From Euwallacea fornicatus (Eukaryota > Arthropoda > Insecta > Coleoptera > Curculionidae), in the NCBI RefSeq assembly GCF_040115645.1, contig NC_089552.1:4464001-4528000 (forward strand): a stretch of DNA of 64,000 bases. The letters run 5' to 3'. Shown here piece by piece: positions 39,146-51,491 of this stretch. The position numbers and the translations under genes were made by a program. The notes below the pieces were generated by a model. That model was not told the DNA's origin and did not search any database. It worked only from the letters and a program-made list of their open reading frames with translations. Within the stretch, counting starts at the first letter, position 1. Every line of letters begins with the position of its first letter.

Positions 39146-41119
39146 ATGAAAACATTTCGAGCAAATAATTTGTGCTTACTAGTTCTGGTATGTATTTTAT
39201 GATTTAAAAATTAATAGCGCCATTCATTAATTTTTATACAGTATTCACATGATTTAGCTTCAATAAGTTAAATAAATAATGAAATACGAATTATTCAGTT
39301 TTTTAAAGCCGTTGAGTAGTATATAGAGTTTTCCATTCAAAAAATACAAATTTATATCAGAACTTGAAATTCTTTATTGACAGGAACAGTTTCAAGCATT
39401 CCACCTCTACCTTAAAACCTCTAAAATATTACTGTTTGATCTTTTGTTCTATTTTTTACAATACCAAAAATATGGCAAGAAAAATAAAAGTGTTTCGCTA
39501 CAGATTTTAGGAGTACATCTTATAAAGTCAGATGATTCTGGAAATGACACAGATGTAGTTGATTTGCCTGCATTCACATCTGAAAGTCATCCTACTTCAA
39601 ATGAAGAAGTAGTACCACCGTTCGTGTCCAATACACCAAATATGGGCTTTCCAGAGGATTTTCCACCCCCATTACACGGCGTAAATAATTTACCACCAAA
39701 TATCTTCCAATTTTTTACTCAGCTCTTTAAACCTGCGAAATTTACTGAGAAAACTTATGGCCCTAATATCATCGCTATAATAGGAGATAAACCCTACATT
39801 TCAATGGAAATATTTAACAAGTTTTCACCGTTTAAATGGCTTATGCATGCTTTTCAGGTAAGTGGTTTAAATGTCAATAATTCATAAAAGAAGATAAATG
39901 AAAAATTGTAGTGTGATGTAAAATTACTAAAAATTGTCTATCGGCTACTGGAATTCTAGACTTATTTTGTAGTTTCGCATTAAAGGATTAATAGTAGATC
40001 AGGTACCATAAGGTCAAACATTGAATAACCCTGTTGGATAGATTTCGAGCAGTTACTTTTTTCGAGAATATTTTTGTATGCGTTGTATTTTTGTGTCACT
40101 GTATTCGGCCCTTTTTATAACACGATTTGCCTGAAAAGTGTTCAAAAATATTCAATTGCAAATACACAAAATTGTCCGATGATAAACTCTCATTTTTCAA
40201 GATAATGAATGTTACATTAATCAGATTCTTTACTCTCGAATAATAGGGTCACCTAAGGGTTGTCTACACTACATTGATTTTGCACTTGACCATCGCATCT
40301 CCCTGAAAACCCTTAAAATATCAAGTCTCATCCTAACCATCTTTTGGGCTTCCTTCTAGCATTTTTCGCTTTAAATTTCTATCTGGATCGATATTTTATG
40401 ACATTCTTCTATAGCAGTTACTGTAATGCTAATAGTTTGCTTGTGCTTGTCGTAATTTGCTGATCGGGGAGTTCCTGGCAGGTTCTTATTGTGGCGCTTT
40501 TATTTAAATACAGATATGGAGTTGCAATATTTTATTTGGATTGCAGGGCAAAATCCAAAATATATGTGGCCTTTTAACCTCCCTCCCGGGCGATGGAGTA
40601 GGAAACGTTCCTGAAAATATTTTTTCCCAATTTGAAGAGCCACAACAAAGACCAACAACAGGTAAAAAGTTAAAATAAATCAGTTTTAAAGATGCTCTGA
40701 AGGTAAAACCATGTTTAAATGTAACGAATGGGATTTCACGGGACGTCTCATTTATGCCTATTTTTAATTTATTATTTATTATTAATTTTTTTCTCATATT
40801 TTGCGTTTTTACGTGTTCACTTCTTTTAATTTTGTTTTGATCTAGATTTTTTTTACAAATTTAATTAAATATTACGAATGCTTCGAATGTTACTTTGTGC
40901 TTACATTGTCACCACGTATAATGTTAACAGTACTTGGTTAACTACATGTTTTTAACATTGGTTTCAAATTTATGATGTTTTTGTCTTGCTTCTGACTGAG
41001 CTATTTTTCATTACTGTACTTTTGTTTTAGTACCAAATAAATCAACCATCTATGCATCGTTACCTGTACGGATCTACGATATTCCTGTTGGTCATAGACA
41101 CTCTTCAAAGCAGTCTTGA
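39146..41119 (+). CDS. Predicted secreted protein of unknown function
   Basis: Four exons (39146-39187, 39504-39857, 40547-40661, 41031-41119) join in phase into 199 aa. I do not recognise the family. The first 22 or so residues are a signal peptide (MKTFRANNLCLLVL joined to ILGVHLIKS across intron 1), so the product should enter the secretory pathway. The mature part begins acidic (SDDSGNDTDVVD), then is Pro/Phe-rich with FPPPL and PPNIFQFFTQLFKP, and ends in a basic SSKQS. Only one cysteine remains after the signal peptide, so it is not a disulphide-rich peptide. There are no transmembrane segments after the signal. Support for reality: a TATA/Inr promoter 33 bp upstream of the ATG, consensus splice sites, consistent phases and AATAAA 80 bp after the stop. 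Alternatives for intron 1's acceptor give an early stop. Confidence 0.7.
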
Positions 41120-41198
41120 CTCAGAGTGATCTAACATACGTATCACCTGTAGCAATCTATCTGTTATTATTATATTGTAACAAGGGAAAATATAGTTT

Positions 41199-41204
41199 AA
41201 TAAA
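41199..41204 (+). terminator. Poly(A) signal of the secreted-protein gene
   Basis: AATAAA lies 80 bp after the predicted stop at 41119, followed by an A-rich and then GT-containing stretch (TGTCGAGTTG). Confidence 0.6.
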
Positions 41205-43888
41205 TATAAAAAATTCAACAATGTCGAGTTGTTAAAAAAGATAAAATTGTTGAGGTAAAATCTTTTGATGAACCTTCTTATTTGTTTTTGGGTGTGGTTA
41301 TTATCTACAGTTCTTCGATATTAACAGCGTTACGTTATTAAATCGGCTCGCTTTTCCTTGTGCCAAATTTTTGAAAATATTCCGTAATTTTTTATTATCC
41401 AGAAAACGAAAAATCGCCATACGTGTTTTCAGATATCACCGAAAGCCAACGACACGATGAGGATAGATGATCATAAATATACAAAAAAGTTATTTTCTGG
41501 GGAGAAACAATCTTTTACTCCCTAGAGAACAAAAGTATTTTCTTGCCTATGCTTCATTAGTTCTCATACTACTTGTTTCTTTATATAACCTCAGTAGTAA
41601 AAAAAATCAGACGGACACTTCTGGGAAACGGTGCTCTTAAGTGCTTGGAGTGTTTCCTTTGCTTCTCGTCGGGTTTCAAATTATTCGTAGGAGTAAACGT
41701 AACATTTTCCTCCCTTGACATGCGAATAACTATTCTAATTAAATTAAAGAATATAGGTATGGGATGTGAACTATCAAGTCGACTGCGAGGAGTTTCAGGA
41801 AAGAAAGCGATGGAACAATACCAATTCCCATTATAAAAAATCAACTCTTATCTGTACGAAGCTTAATTGAATATACTTTATTGCGTAAAAATCTATAACT
41901 TTTTGAAATGTTTTCTTACTGAATGTACCGGGATCTGAGATTTTTTGAACGCAGTGTATATGAAAGAGCTGCTGCTATGACCACTGCAATATGGCACATC
42001 CTATTCATATTCGTTACCTATAACTTATTAAAATGTATGGAATTGACGGGTTTTGCGGTCCGATCTGTTTGAATCAATTATCTTTGAAGGTTCTGTTCGT
42101 TACAGAACATTCGTAACTGCACTAACATCGGAATGCCCATATGCACATATTCATAGAATCATACCATAAAATTCATATCTTGTTTGAATTTTGAATATGC
42201 GACTGGTCTTTAGCCGGCATTATTACGATATGGCACTGGCCTCACAATCTCTCTTCTTGTTATCCTAGTGAAATAAAAAAACCTCGTGTTTTGTGGAATA
42301 AATAATGATCGTTTAAAGCGGAAGAACCCTGTACTTACATAATTAAAATGATCTTTAGGTTGTTATTGACCTGACTTCGTATAGTCCATATCAGCCAGAA
42401 GACAATACCATTCATTACCTGAAAAGGAACTTTGCAGGGTTACCGCAAAAGTAGTATAGAAGGTCAGTAAGACGCCGTTGTCTTGGTAACCAGTCGGTGC
42501 GATATTGCCACGTTTAAGTTTTAAGAGAAAAAATTTAGAAGGTAATTGATGTTTTTGTAAAAATTCAGTAACTTACAGAAAAGTCATCTATACGCGACCG
42601 ATGATATGCTGAACAACAAAAAAATGAATTGTTCAATTAGTGGGTACTAAATTCTGATAAAGCTGATTTCGATTCGTTCCAGATTCGTTCTAGATCACGT
42701 ATCCAGAAATGGAGCAAGAAATTTTGTAGCTAGCGAATTGACGTGTTCAAGATTTTGGTATTTTTAACGTCTAGGCCTAAATTAAATTAAATACGTGGAA
42801 ATGAACTGTGGCACAACTGATCAATACTGGTAGTTGAACCCTCACATAAGAATAAAATTGCTGTCATAATCTAATGGTTTTCAAATACCAGTAATTTTGC
42901 AGCTGCGGCCATTTTCATACAGAATGGTTAGATTTGGTCTATTTTGACAGGAAGACATCATTTGCCGACTAGGCAGCGAATAATTAAATTATATCTATTA
43001 TTTCACAGCTACAGAATGTTCTTAGAAAATGTTTGTTTTCAATATAAACACGTTCAATGGATTTTTAATTAGTTTTTCAAAAACCATTAGAGATGAATAT
43101 ATCACATCTCATATCATGGGACTCATTAATATACAGGGTGTCCCACTTAAAAAATTATAATTTTCCTCTATAACTGTGAAAATGTAAATTTTTATAAAAT
43201 GAAACTTCAATTGTTGACAATTATGTAAAAAGTGCTTTAAATTTCAATAGAAAATCAAAATTCGAAAAAATTTACTTTTTCGAGAAACAATCTATAGCTC
43301 CGAAATAGTGTTATATGCCAAATAAGATTTTCGCTATTAAATATTTCTCGAAAAGTGAGCTTATAATTGTGAACCACTTTCTCCATTTAATTGAGAAATG
43401 GAGTTTTCCCCTCAGTTCAAATCTAACTATCCTGCACAGCTCAGAATGTTGACAGGAATAATTTGATAAAATGATGGTGAAAAAAAGTTCAGGTTAGTTT
43501 TAGATTAATTACTTAATAAATATTTTTTAATTAGGCTGTTTGTGTTCTGGCCAATCATTATTTTCAGTGGCTGCCTTGAAAATAAAAGTAATCGTAGTAA
43601 TAGGTGCTGCCTAGCATAGAAAATCCTGAATTGCAAAATAATGTAATAAATCTCTCACTTTATTTACTTACATGCGTGTGCGTAATGCCGTTTTCAATTT
43701 ATACACTTAAGTAGGACCGATTGCTTTAATTTGATATCAGATTTAGGCATTTCTTGTAGTTTTAGCAGGTGAAAAAATGTTTAGTTGGTTAATGAAATGA
43801 CCAATTCTTTTTTAAAGTCAAGGTGGCAAATTATTTCAAAATATTAGAGTCAGTTTTTGAATATTTAATATTTTTATGTTTATTATAC
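41205..43888. other. Non-coding stretch with one MITE-like end
   Basis: No reading frame here carries a recognisable domain or plausible exon chain. At 43132 the sequence TACAGGGTGTCCC matches the terminal sequence of the MITE at 58994, but I find no matching right end nearby, so it is a truncated copy or a different member. The rest is AT-rich and unremarkable. Confidence 0.45.
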
Positions 43889-44211
43889 AGTTGTCTTCCG
43901 GACTCCGGGGTTTCACACCGCGCTGAAACGTGGCAACGCAGTCCCGGATCGGTGGAATTTCATCAATCCGGCAAGCGCGCCGCGACGCTCAGTTGTTTCC
44001 CGACCGAGGCCGATTGAGCAGTCGGTAGAGCGAAGTTGACGCCTTTCAAATTTTCGCGCCAGCTGGAAGGTTTACGCGAATAGTGAATAGAGACCCGGAA
44101 ATCCTGGGAGAATAGCTTCGCAAATCGTCGTTTTGGCTCATTTTAGAGTGACCTTAGAGGCTCTAGCTTGAAGATACTGAAATTGAGCGGTGCGACGACC
44201 AAAACAAACAG
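43889..44211 (+). other. GC-rich island, possible non-coding first exon of a gene extending rightward
   Basis: About 300 bp with many CpGs stand out sharply from AT-rich surroundings. Initiator-like sequences occur at its left edge (ACAGTTG near 43889) and inside (TCAGTTG at 43989-43995). The block ends in a good donor, AACAAACAG then GTAAAT, at 44211/44212. No long open frame spans it; a 64-codon frame ends at 44017 with no recognisable domain. This is what an insect 5'UTR exon in front of a long intron looks like. No downstream exon can be identified in the window, so the gene is unknown. Confidence 0.4.
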
Positions 44212-47200
44212 GTAAATGTTTATCATGAATACTGAATGACATTCTCTGGATTTCTATGTCCACAGAGTTGAACGCAAATTGTATATCCTGCTTCTGTGAA
44301 AAATTGTCAATCATTCGTGTGGGGTTTTTGTAGCAATTAGTAGCAAATTACTATTTGATTTACATGTAGTTAATTAATTTTTTTAGATATATAACCTTGC
44401 TAATTAAAATAGGTAAATGCCTTGCCTAAGACCGAGTAGCTTCGGTATGGAGAAAATATTTTCTTTGCATTTTATGGATACTGACCACACTGGATCTTAC
44501 TAGAGATTATTTATTGCTCTTATTGAAGAATTTTAAGCATAGCATGCGAAAATAACTTTAATATTCTCTGTAATTTTTGTTTGGTTTTTAAAGAAAAATA
44601 AACACTTCAAAACTTTATCACGTTGATCTGCATATCTTAAAAATCTAGGAACAAGCATAAAGGAACGATGAAAACATTTTTGATATTTCAGAAACTGATC
44701 GTTTGTGTACTAAATTTTTTTTGTTAAAAATATGTTTTTAAATAAGGAACATGTGTTTTAATGGTCATTTTTACCAAAATCGAAGTATTTTTTCTGAAGA
44801 GGCGAATTTTTTCCCGCAGTAAAACAGGCCACTTCATAAAAATTAACGTAACAAAATAATATTTCTATCGATTAGACTATTAACACGTTTGTTTAGTGTA
44901 TACAAATTCGATCATTAATTATCCACTTTGATTCACAATCTTTTGAGTTGTTTTATTTTAATGCACTATTAAACTACTCGTTCAAGTTGGGATTATTAAT
45001 TATTTTACTTTACCTTAATTCGAAAATCAGATTTTCTTCAAGAACCGTTACCAGTACCTGCAATCGATGGAAAAATATTATAACTAACTCGTAGTTAATG
45101 GTCGATTAATAATATCAAGGATATTATTTGTTTTGATTATGAATCGTTTTCATTAATAGACATTTGTTAAATAACAATTAATGGAAGACCAAGCATAACT
45201 ATTACTTGCTGATTGGACTTTCTCATAATATTTACTGGCCAACATTTGTATATCATTATTGTGTCACTTGGTCAGGTAATTAATTTCTGACAAACCGAGA
45301 ATAAGTCTGAGTAAAGGGTCAGGTTGGGCATTGAATCGTTCAGCGAGCGGCAAAATGAGTTGAATAATAATTTTTTGGGAAAACAAATAATAAATACATT
45401 TTGACATATTTTTTAGGAAGAAAGGGACATTGCTCACGAGTAAACTGAATTCAACAAAAAAAATGTTTTGCTGTTAAGATACCCGTGCAATAACGTCTTT
45501 TCAGAACTACAAGAATAACATCAATTTCATTATGACTCTTCTTTGTGAAGCTTTTTAAAAGCCAAAGTATGCTGAGAAAAACCACAAACATTAAACGAAA
45601 TTTAAATGTAATTTCGTAATAAAATCGAGCTGTCCCTGCAGCTACCTACGCTCCAACGTTAATGTCCAATTAGGACTCGAATTTGGTACATTTTGCACGA
45701 GTGCTTTCGCATTCGATAACAATGGAAATCATTGGCGCATTGGATTCAATATTTTACGAAACAATCTCCCATTTTAAGTAAATAATATGTCAATTATGAT
45801 TGATGTTTTCCCAATACAGTATTATTAGCGTTCAAAAATAGCCCACTCATTCCGTCGCTCAATGTCCACGTAGAGAGTGTTTGAAATTTGGCACCTCATG
45901 ACTTATATGTAAAAATGGAAAATAAAATCTGAAATTTGATTAAGAATTCTCAAACGACGACCATTAAACTCCCTTTTTATAGAGAACAATTGAGTTTTCT
46001 ACTTTTCGAAATAACGGTGTAACGTCATAGTTAATTTTTATAATTTATTTTGCCAACATTCGAAAGGATCTGATTACTCCTATTAACTTTCCTTAATAAA
46101 GTTTTTCCTATCTAGTACTTTTTTCAGAATTACAGAGCCATATAAACATTAAATTACACTTAAATAATGTACATTATTTTCCGTCGGGCGAATATTCTAC
46201 TACCACGTTTCTATAAAATACAGGTCGATTCACGTTTTAACCGGTAAAATTAATAGGGCATAGAATTCACTTAAAACCTTTTTAATCTTTAAAAAACGTT
46301 TTTTTTTAAATTCCAAATGGTTATGCTTACTTTAGCGCACTGCTAATAGTGTGATTATGAGCTGCATTACCGTACTTTTATAGATATTTTACCTCTGTTA
46401 TGTTTGATATGATTAATGTATGCAATTTAAATAGCATAATTTCAGAAAATGGCATCCACAACCTCAGCTATTTTCCGCAGTACTGTTAGCGTAACTTTTG
46501 ACTACCATAAGAGTACTAGAGGCGTCAAAATCGTTCCTTCGTGCATTGACTTATAAAATCACTTTCTTCTCAGACATTGTGAATTATACGTGGAAAATTT
46601 TCAGAAAATCGGTCTTTGTATTTGAAATTACGATATTTCTCAAAAAATGTCAATTTTTTGCATTGAAAGCTCAAAAATTGAAAAAGCACCAACGAAAAAA
46701 ATTGTATATACACATTATTAAATTATTAAACTTTACCTCCCGATATTTTTGTTAATATGCGTTTGTCAAATAACGTTTTTCTTCAAAGTTGATTTAACGA
46801 TTAAATTTGAGACCATTCGTACCACCCTCGAAAGGGACCGAAATTAAATCTAAAATGTCTTGTACATCTAGTTAAATTTATAATTTTTATCGTTTAAATC
46901 ACTCAAGTAATTCAAGTCTTCATCACCCGTATTAAAAGACTTTTGTAAAAGCCGGCACTACGATACTACTGAAAAAGTAGTTTATAACATAAATAAATTT
47001 AACCGAACCGATAATGGCTAAATTTAATGTCGACCTTGTTAATCGAAGTTCTTAAATACCACCAACAGTTCGATTGTTGTAGAAGAATTGTTAGTCGGTC
47101 ATCACTACAACAAATATAATAAGAAGAAAAGGAGAGTAAGGTCATCGAAAGAATCAAAGCAGATTGGGTACGTGTGTGGATACGTTATTAAAGCAATTTT

Positions 47201-49973
47201 TAGAACCATGAGCATGGGTACTATTAAATGTTACCTCGACTTTTATGCAAGGTTAATTCAGTACTAATCAAACAAGATGTGGAACAAGAATCTATGGGTG
47301 TAATCGTCTTTTCTGTGGGGGAGTTTTCTTTTGGTCACAATGGACAAAAACTGAGGATGATGGTTTACTTAGAATAAGAATTAAGTAATAATACGTTGAG
47401 TTACTTTAGAACCCATAATATGAGACGAATAATAATCATTTTGGTTTAAAAATTCTAATGATAGATTCTATAATTTTTCTTTTAAAACGTCTTATGCTCA
47501 TAATATTGTACAATGCATATTTCATGGGATAATTTAAGTGATGGGATTACTCACTTACTCAACTTCCTCAAATTTGTTCTAAATTATTTCATTTAGATTT
47601 CTCTGCAATACTGGAATGTCAAAAAAATATATTAATTTATTTCTTGACGCTTTACGTTCAAAATTCGATTTTTTATAAAGGTTCTGTTCTAGTATGAATT
47701 TTTAATTATGCATAACTTACCATCACGTGCAGCGATCGATAGCGTAGTAGGTATTTATAGATGTTCACAAGGCTGTATCAACAGATTGTTCATTTACTCA
47801 AGGGTCATTGAGGTGCAGTTAATTTTTCATGGCCCTAAAATTGGAATATAAACAACTAAAAATAGCGTAAAGGGATTGATTGAGATAAGGCTCGGCATTT
47901 TTCGCCTGTTGTCCTTTCCATACGAGTAACACAATCCATTGTGTTCATACGAGTAGTATTCGCTTTGTTATAAGCCGGACTGAAGACTATGTTTTCCATC
48001 GCGTAAAATATATGATACAGTACTTAGGTGGAGAGTGACGAAAGGGAGTGATAAAGTCATGTACATTATTTAACAACATTTTGTAAATAATACGAATAAG
48101 AATCATTGCTGTGAACGTGATACTTCTAAACATAATACCTTTATGCTCAAAGTCGTTTCTAACTGCTCTAAAATTCGCAATGCCGAAAAGATACACATTC
48201 GCACGATTAAAGTTTGCTCAAATGGAAAATTTTATTCGATTACACATCTGAACAACACTCTGCTTTTTCTCCTTTGACGATTTTTGATGGGGGATGATAC
48301 TTTACGTATATTCCGATGTTTCCCATCCGTTCCACTCGTAGGTCCGCTGATGCTATTTCTCGAATTTCTCTGTGGATTTTATCATAACTCCACTTTAATC
48401 GTGCGTCATGCGACAGGCATGACTAAAGTGTTCTAGTCTTTGAAAATAGACAAAATTTTTACAAAAGCATGCCTAAGATAACATTCTTGTTTTTCTTAGG
48501 ATTTGAAACATGTTCATGGCACACATTTAACTCTCATATATTCAAATAGTATAAATAAGTAATTATGTAACTTTTTTGCCATTTATAAATTGACGCGTTA
48601 ATTTTAGGACAAAACGGTTATGTAAATCAAGTAGTCAAATAAAGAAGGAATTTTCAGCTATATTTTACATTTTCAAGTTATGTCCGAAGTTTTCAATGAA
48701 AACAGCTGTGTAATTGGAATTCACCAAATTGACAAGAATAACCAAGAGTTTGATTGGTAGATATACATGATACACCTCCTACATCTCCAACTTGGTGAAT
48801 TATATATGCTTCTCCGCGTTATAAAATATTTTCTGAGGTTTTTGGTCTGGTTTTATCAACAACATTACTTTTTACCCCTGAGTCATTGCCAAGTAGTTTG
48901 TACAAATACCAAGTTAATATTATGTGATATACGTTTTTATCACCATTAATAGGCAAATTAAAGAAAATGTTTTTATCATAACATGGATAAAATGGCCTCC
49001 TTTAAAACTTTTCTTTTCGCAGATATTTTCGTTTCCGGAATTATTTAATGGTGATTTGAAATTCAGCTCATTCTTGACAAAATGAAGAGTACAGAGAAAA
49101 GTGTAAAGTGAGTAGTATTTAGCTAACTATACAATTATTTTTCTATTATTTTTTCCACCGTGCATTTCTATTTTTATCACCTCATAAATCTTTGTTACTA
49201 ATGTTGATTATTTCAAGATATTTTTTTAAATAAATTTTTCTGCTTGGCTTACGTATTCACCATCTCTAAACCTTATAAAACTCAAGGCATTTAAATTAAT
49301 TTTCTTTAAATATACTACTTCAGTTTAGTAGGACGTGTCCTGTGAGTCTAGTAAAACTACACACTGGTACATGTTATAAAATAACCACTTCCAAAATTCG
49401 ATATTTAATAGTCTTCATATTATACCTCCAATAAGTAAATTTTTGCTGCCATGCATGATTCTCTCATAAATCGAAAACTACATGGTTCTCTATTTGCACA
49501 CCAGAAAAACTTTAGAAATAAGAAATACTACAAGAAATTTCAAGAACAATTGGCATTTGAACAAATTGTTCTTCAGTATTCCGCTAAATTTAAAACACAA
49601 GAGGAAAGAGGTATAGAATTGAAATTTTTCAAGACTGCAGTACGAGCAAAACTAGCAGTTATGAAACTTTTCAACAACGTGACAAACATAAATATATCCA
49701 AACGGAAAAGTGTGCCCTAATCCCTAGAGCACTCATCCCTTTTTTGATGGAAAGGACCCTCGAGACAGACACTATCGATTCGCCTTGCTATTAATTTCAT
49801 TAAAACGAAACTGGCAAATGTATAGTCGTTGGTGTCACAATAAACACGACAATAGCATCGCAAATTGGACTGAAAAATAGTTCATTATGTTACAAATTAA
49901 ATAATATTTTTTCTCGGTTTGTTCTAATTTTTCTGAGTTTGGGAAGTAGTATCAACACAACACAACCCATATA
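44212..49973. other. Long non-coding stretch, possibly intronic
   Basis: AT-rich sequence without recognisable exons. If the GC-rich block on its left is a first exon, this is its intron. An 89-codon open frame at 49451-49720 has a fair Kozak context but no domain, splice signals or neighbours that support it. Confidence 0.4.
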
Positions 49974-51491
49974 TAGTAATGGTCATAATTATAGCAACTT
50001 TTAAAAATTTTAAATAAAATGCATTTACTCGGCTAAACCCAATATACGTTTTTATATTATTTATCTTCCACAACCGTTGATGTTTAAAATGCATCCAAAC
50101 AAAATATCAACAATTCCTATAAGAAACTATTAAAACATATTTTTTCAATACCGGACAAACATACAGCAACTCTTGGAATTTTAAAATTTCACTTGATTTG
50201 CAGACTTGTGTGTTTAAAGACCTTTTATATTATGGTTTCATTATGGGTCGAGGTAAAACAATCTCATTAGAGATCAGGAAGATTATCAATGAGCGGTGTA
50301 AAAGTGGCGAACGGCAAAGCGAGATTGTAAAGAGTTTGGGTGTGCATCAGTCAATTGTATCTCGAATTATTTACAAATTCAGACAAACAGGAAGTGAAAC
50401 AGCTGAAGAAAATTCAGGACGCACAAGAAAAACTGATAAATGGATAATTCGAATGTTTCAAAAAAATCCATTTATATCATCCACTCATATAAAATCACAT
50501 TTAGAGGAAACGGGCCTAGCTCATATCAGTTTCAAGACCATAAGAAGGAGATTAGAGGAAAATTGATTATTTGGTAGGCGACCAGCGAAAAAACCATTGC
50601 TGTCTAAGAAAAACGTGATAGCCCTACTTCAGTTTGCGCAGGATTATCAACACTGGACATCTGAACAGTGGAAATTGATAGTTTTCAGCGATGAGTCCAA
50701 ATTTAACTTATTTAAAAGTGATGGCCCATCATACGTTAGACGACCCAATGGCCCAAAGTTGCATAAAAAGTTTGTTTTACCAACCGTAAAACATGGAGGA
50801 GGTTCGATTATGGTTTGGGGTTGTTTCTCTGGTTTTGGTATGGGTTCACTTCACAAAATAGAAGGTCGCATGGATCGGTTCATGTATCGAGATATCCTCA
50901 GGAATCATTTACAACCATTTCTTCAAGAAACCATGCCACTAAGAAGCATTTTCCAACAAGATAATGACCCCAAACATAAATCGAAACTTGTTTTAGAATG
51001 GTTTAGAGAGGAAAGGATAGAAGTTCTTGCTTGGCCATCGAAATCGCCCGATTTCGATCCCATAGAAAATTTGTGGAAATATGTGGATAATAAAATTCGG
51101 AATAATACATATTCCAATTTACAGGATTTATTTCAGGCACTTCAAGAAGCCTGGAAGAGTATTGATAACAATTACATCAACAATTTAATAAATTCAATAC
51201 CACGTAGATGTGCAGAAGTTATTCAGCAGCGAGGGTATTATACAAAATATTAATTATTGAACAATTCTCTTGTAATTTGTTGAAGTTTTATTACTCTTTT
51301 TAATTATTTCGTCTAGGTCGAAATGAATATATTTTTTTATTTTTGTATACAAATTATTAGTGTTTCATTGTTATATACTTCTATCATCAACAGTCGTTGT
51401 AGAATCATATTTTCAAAACCTATTTTGAATTTAGGCCGTTAAGTCTAAATTATTTGAAACTTTAAGAAGTTGCTATAATTTTGACCACTGC
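49974..51491 (+). mobile_element. Tc1-type transposon, family A, copy 1
   Basis: This 1518-bp element has imperfect terminal inverted repeats. The left end reads GGTCATAATTATAGCAACTT and the right end, reversed, GGTCAAAATTATAGCAACTT. By comparison with the second copy the true terminus is CAGTAGTGG. A TA target base pair precedes the left end; at the right end it appears mutated to CA. The interior encodes a DD34E transposase interrupted by one stop. An almost identical copy lies in the opposite orientation at 62496. Confidence 0.9.
50243..51253 (+). pseudogene. Tc1-type DD34E transposase with one in-frame stop
   Basis: A 335-aa reading frame from ATG at 50243 is broken only by TGA at 50564-50566. 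It starts with a paired-like helix-turn-helix region (GERQSEIVKSLGVHQSIVSR, about residues 21-45). The catalytic part has the three acidic residues of the family: D in VFSDESKFN, D in FQQDNDPKH and E in DPIENLW, with 34 residues between the last two. HGGGSIMVWGCFS is typical of Tc1. The broken codon sits where relatives have glycine in a GLFGRRP-like motif, so a GGA to TGA change is likely. No other break is seen. The product would be non-functional unless the stop is read through. Confidence 0.92.

Noticed and set aside
41573..41844. Overlapping 87-codon open frames on both strands
   Set aside because: No recognisable domain or gene signals on either strand; mirror-image frames of this size are expected by chance.
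44005..44045. GAGCAGTCGGTAGAGC resembling a tRNA D arm
   Set aside because: The two GAGC segments cannot pair with each other, and no T arm follows; better explained as part of the GC-rich block.
49451..49720. 89-codon open frame with a good start context (gccATG)
   Set aside because: No domain, no promoter or splice partner, and its length is within reach of chance in this DNA.
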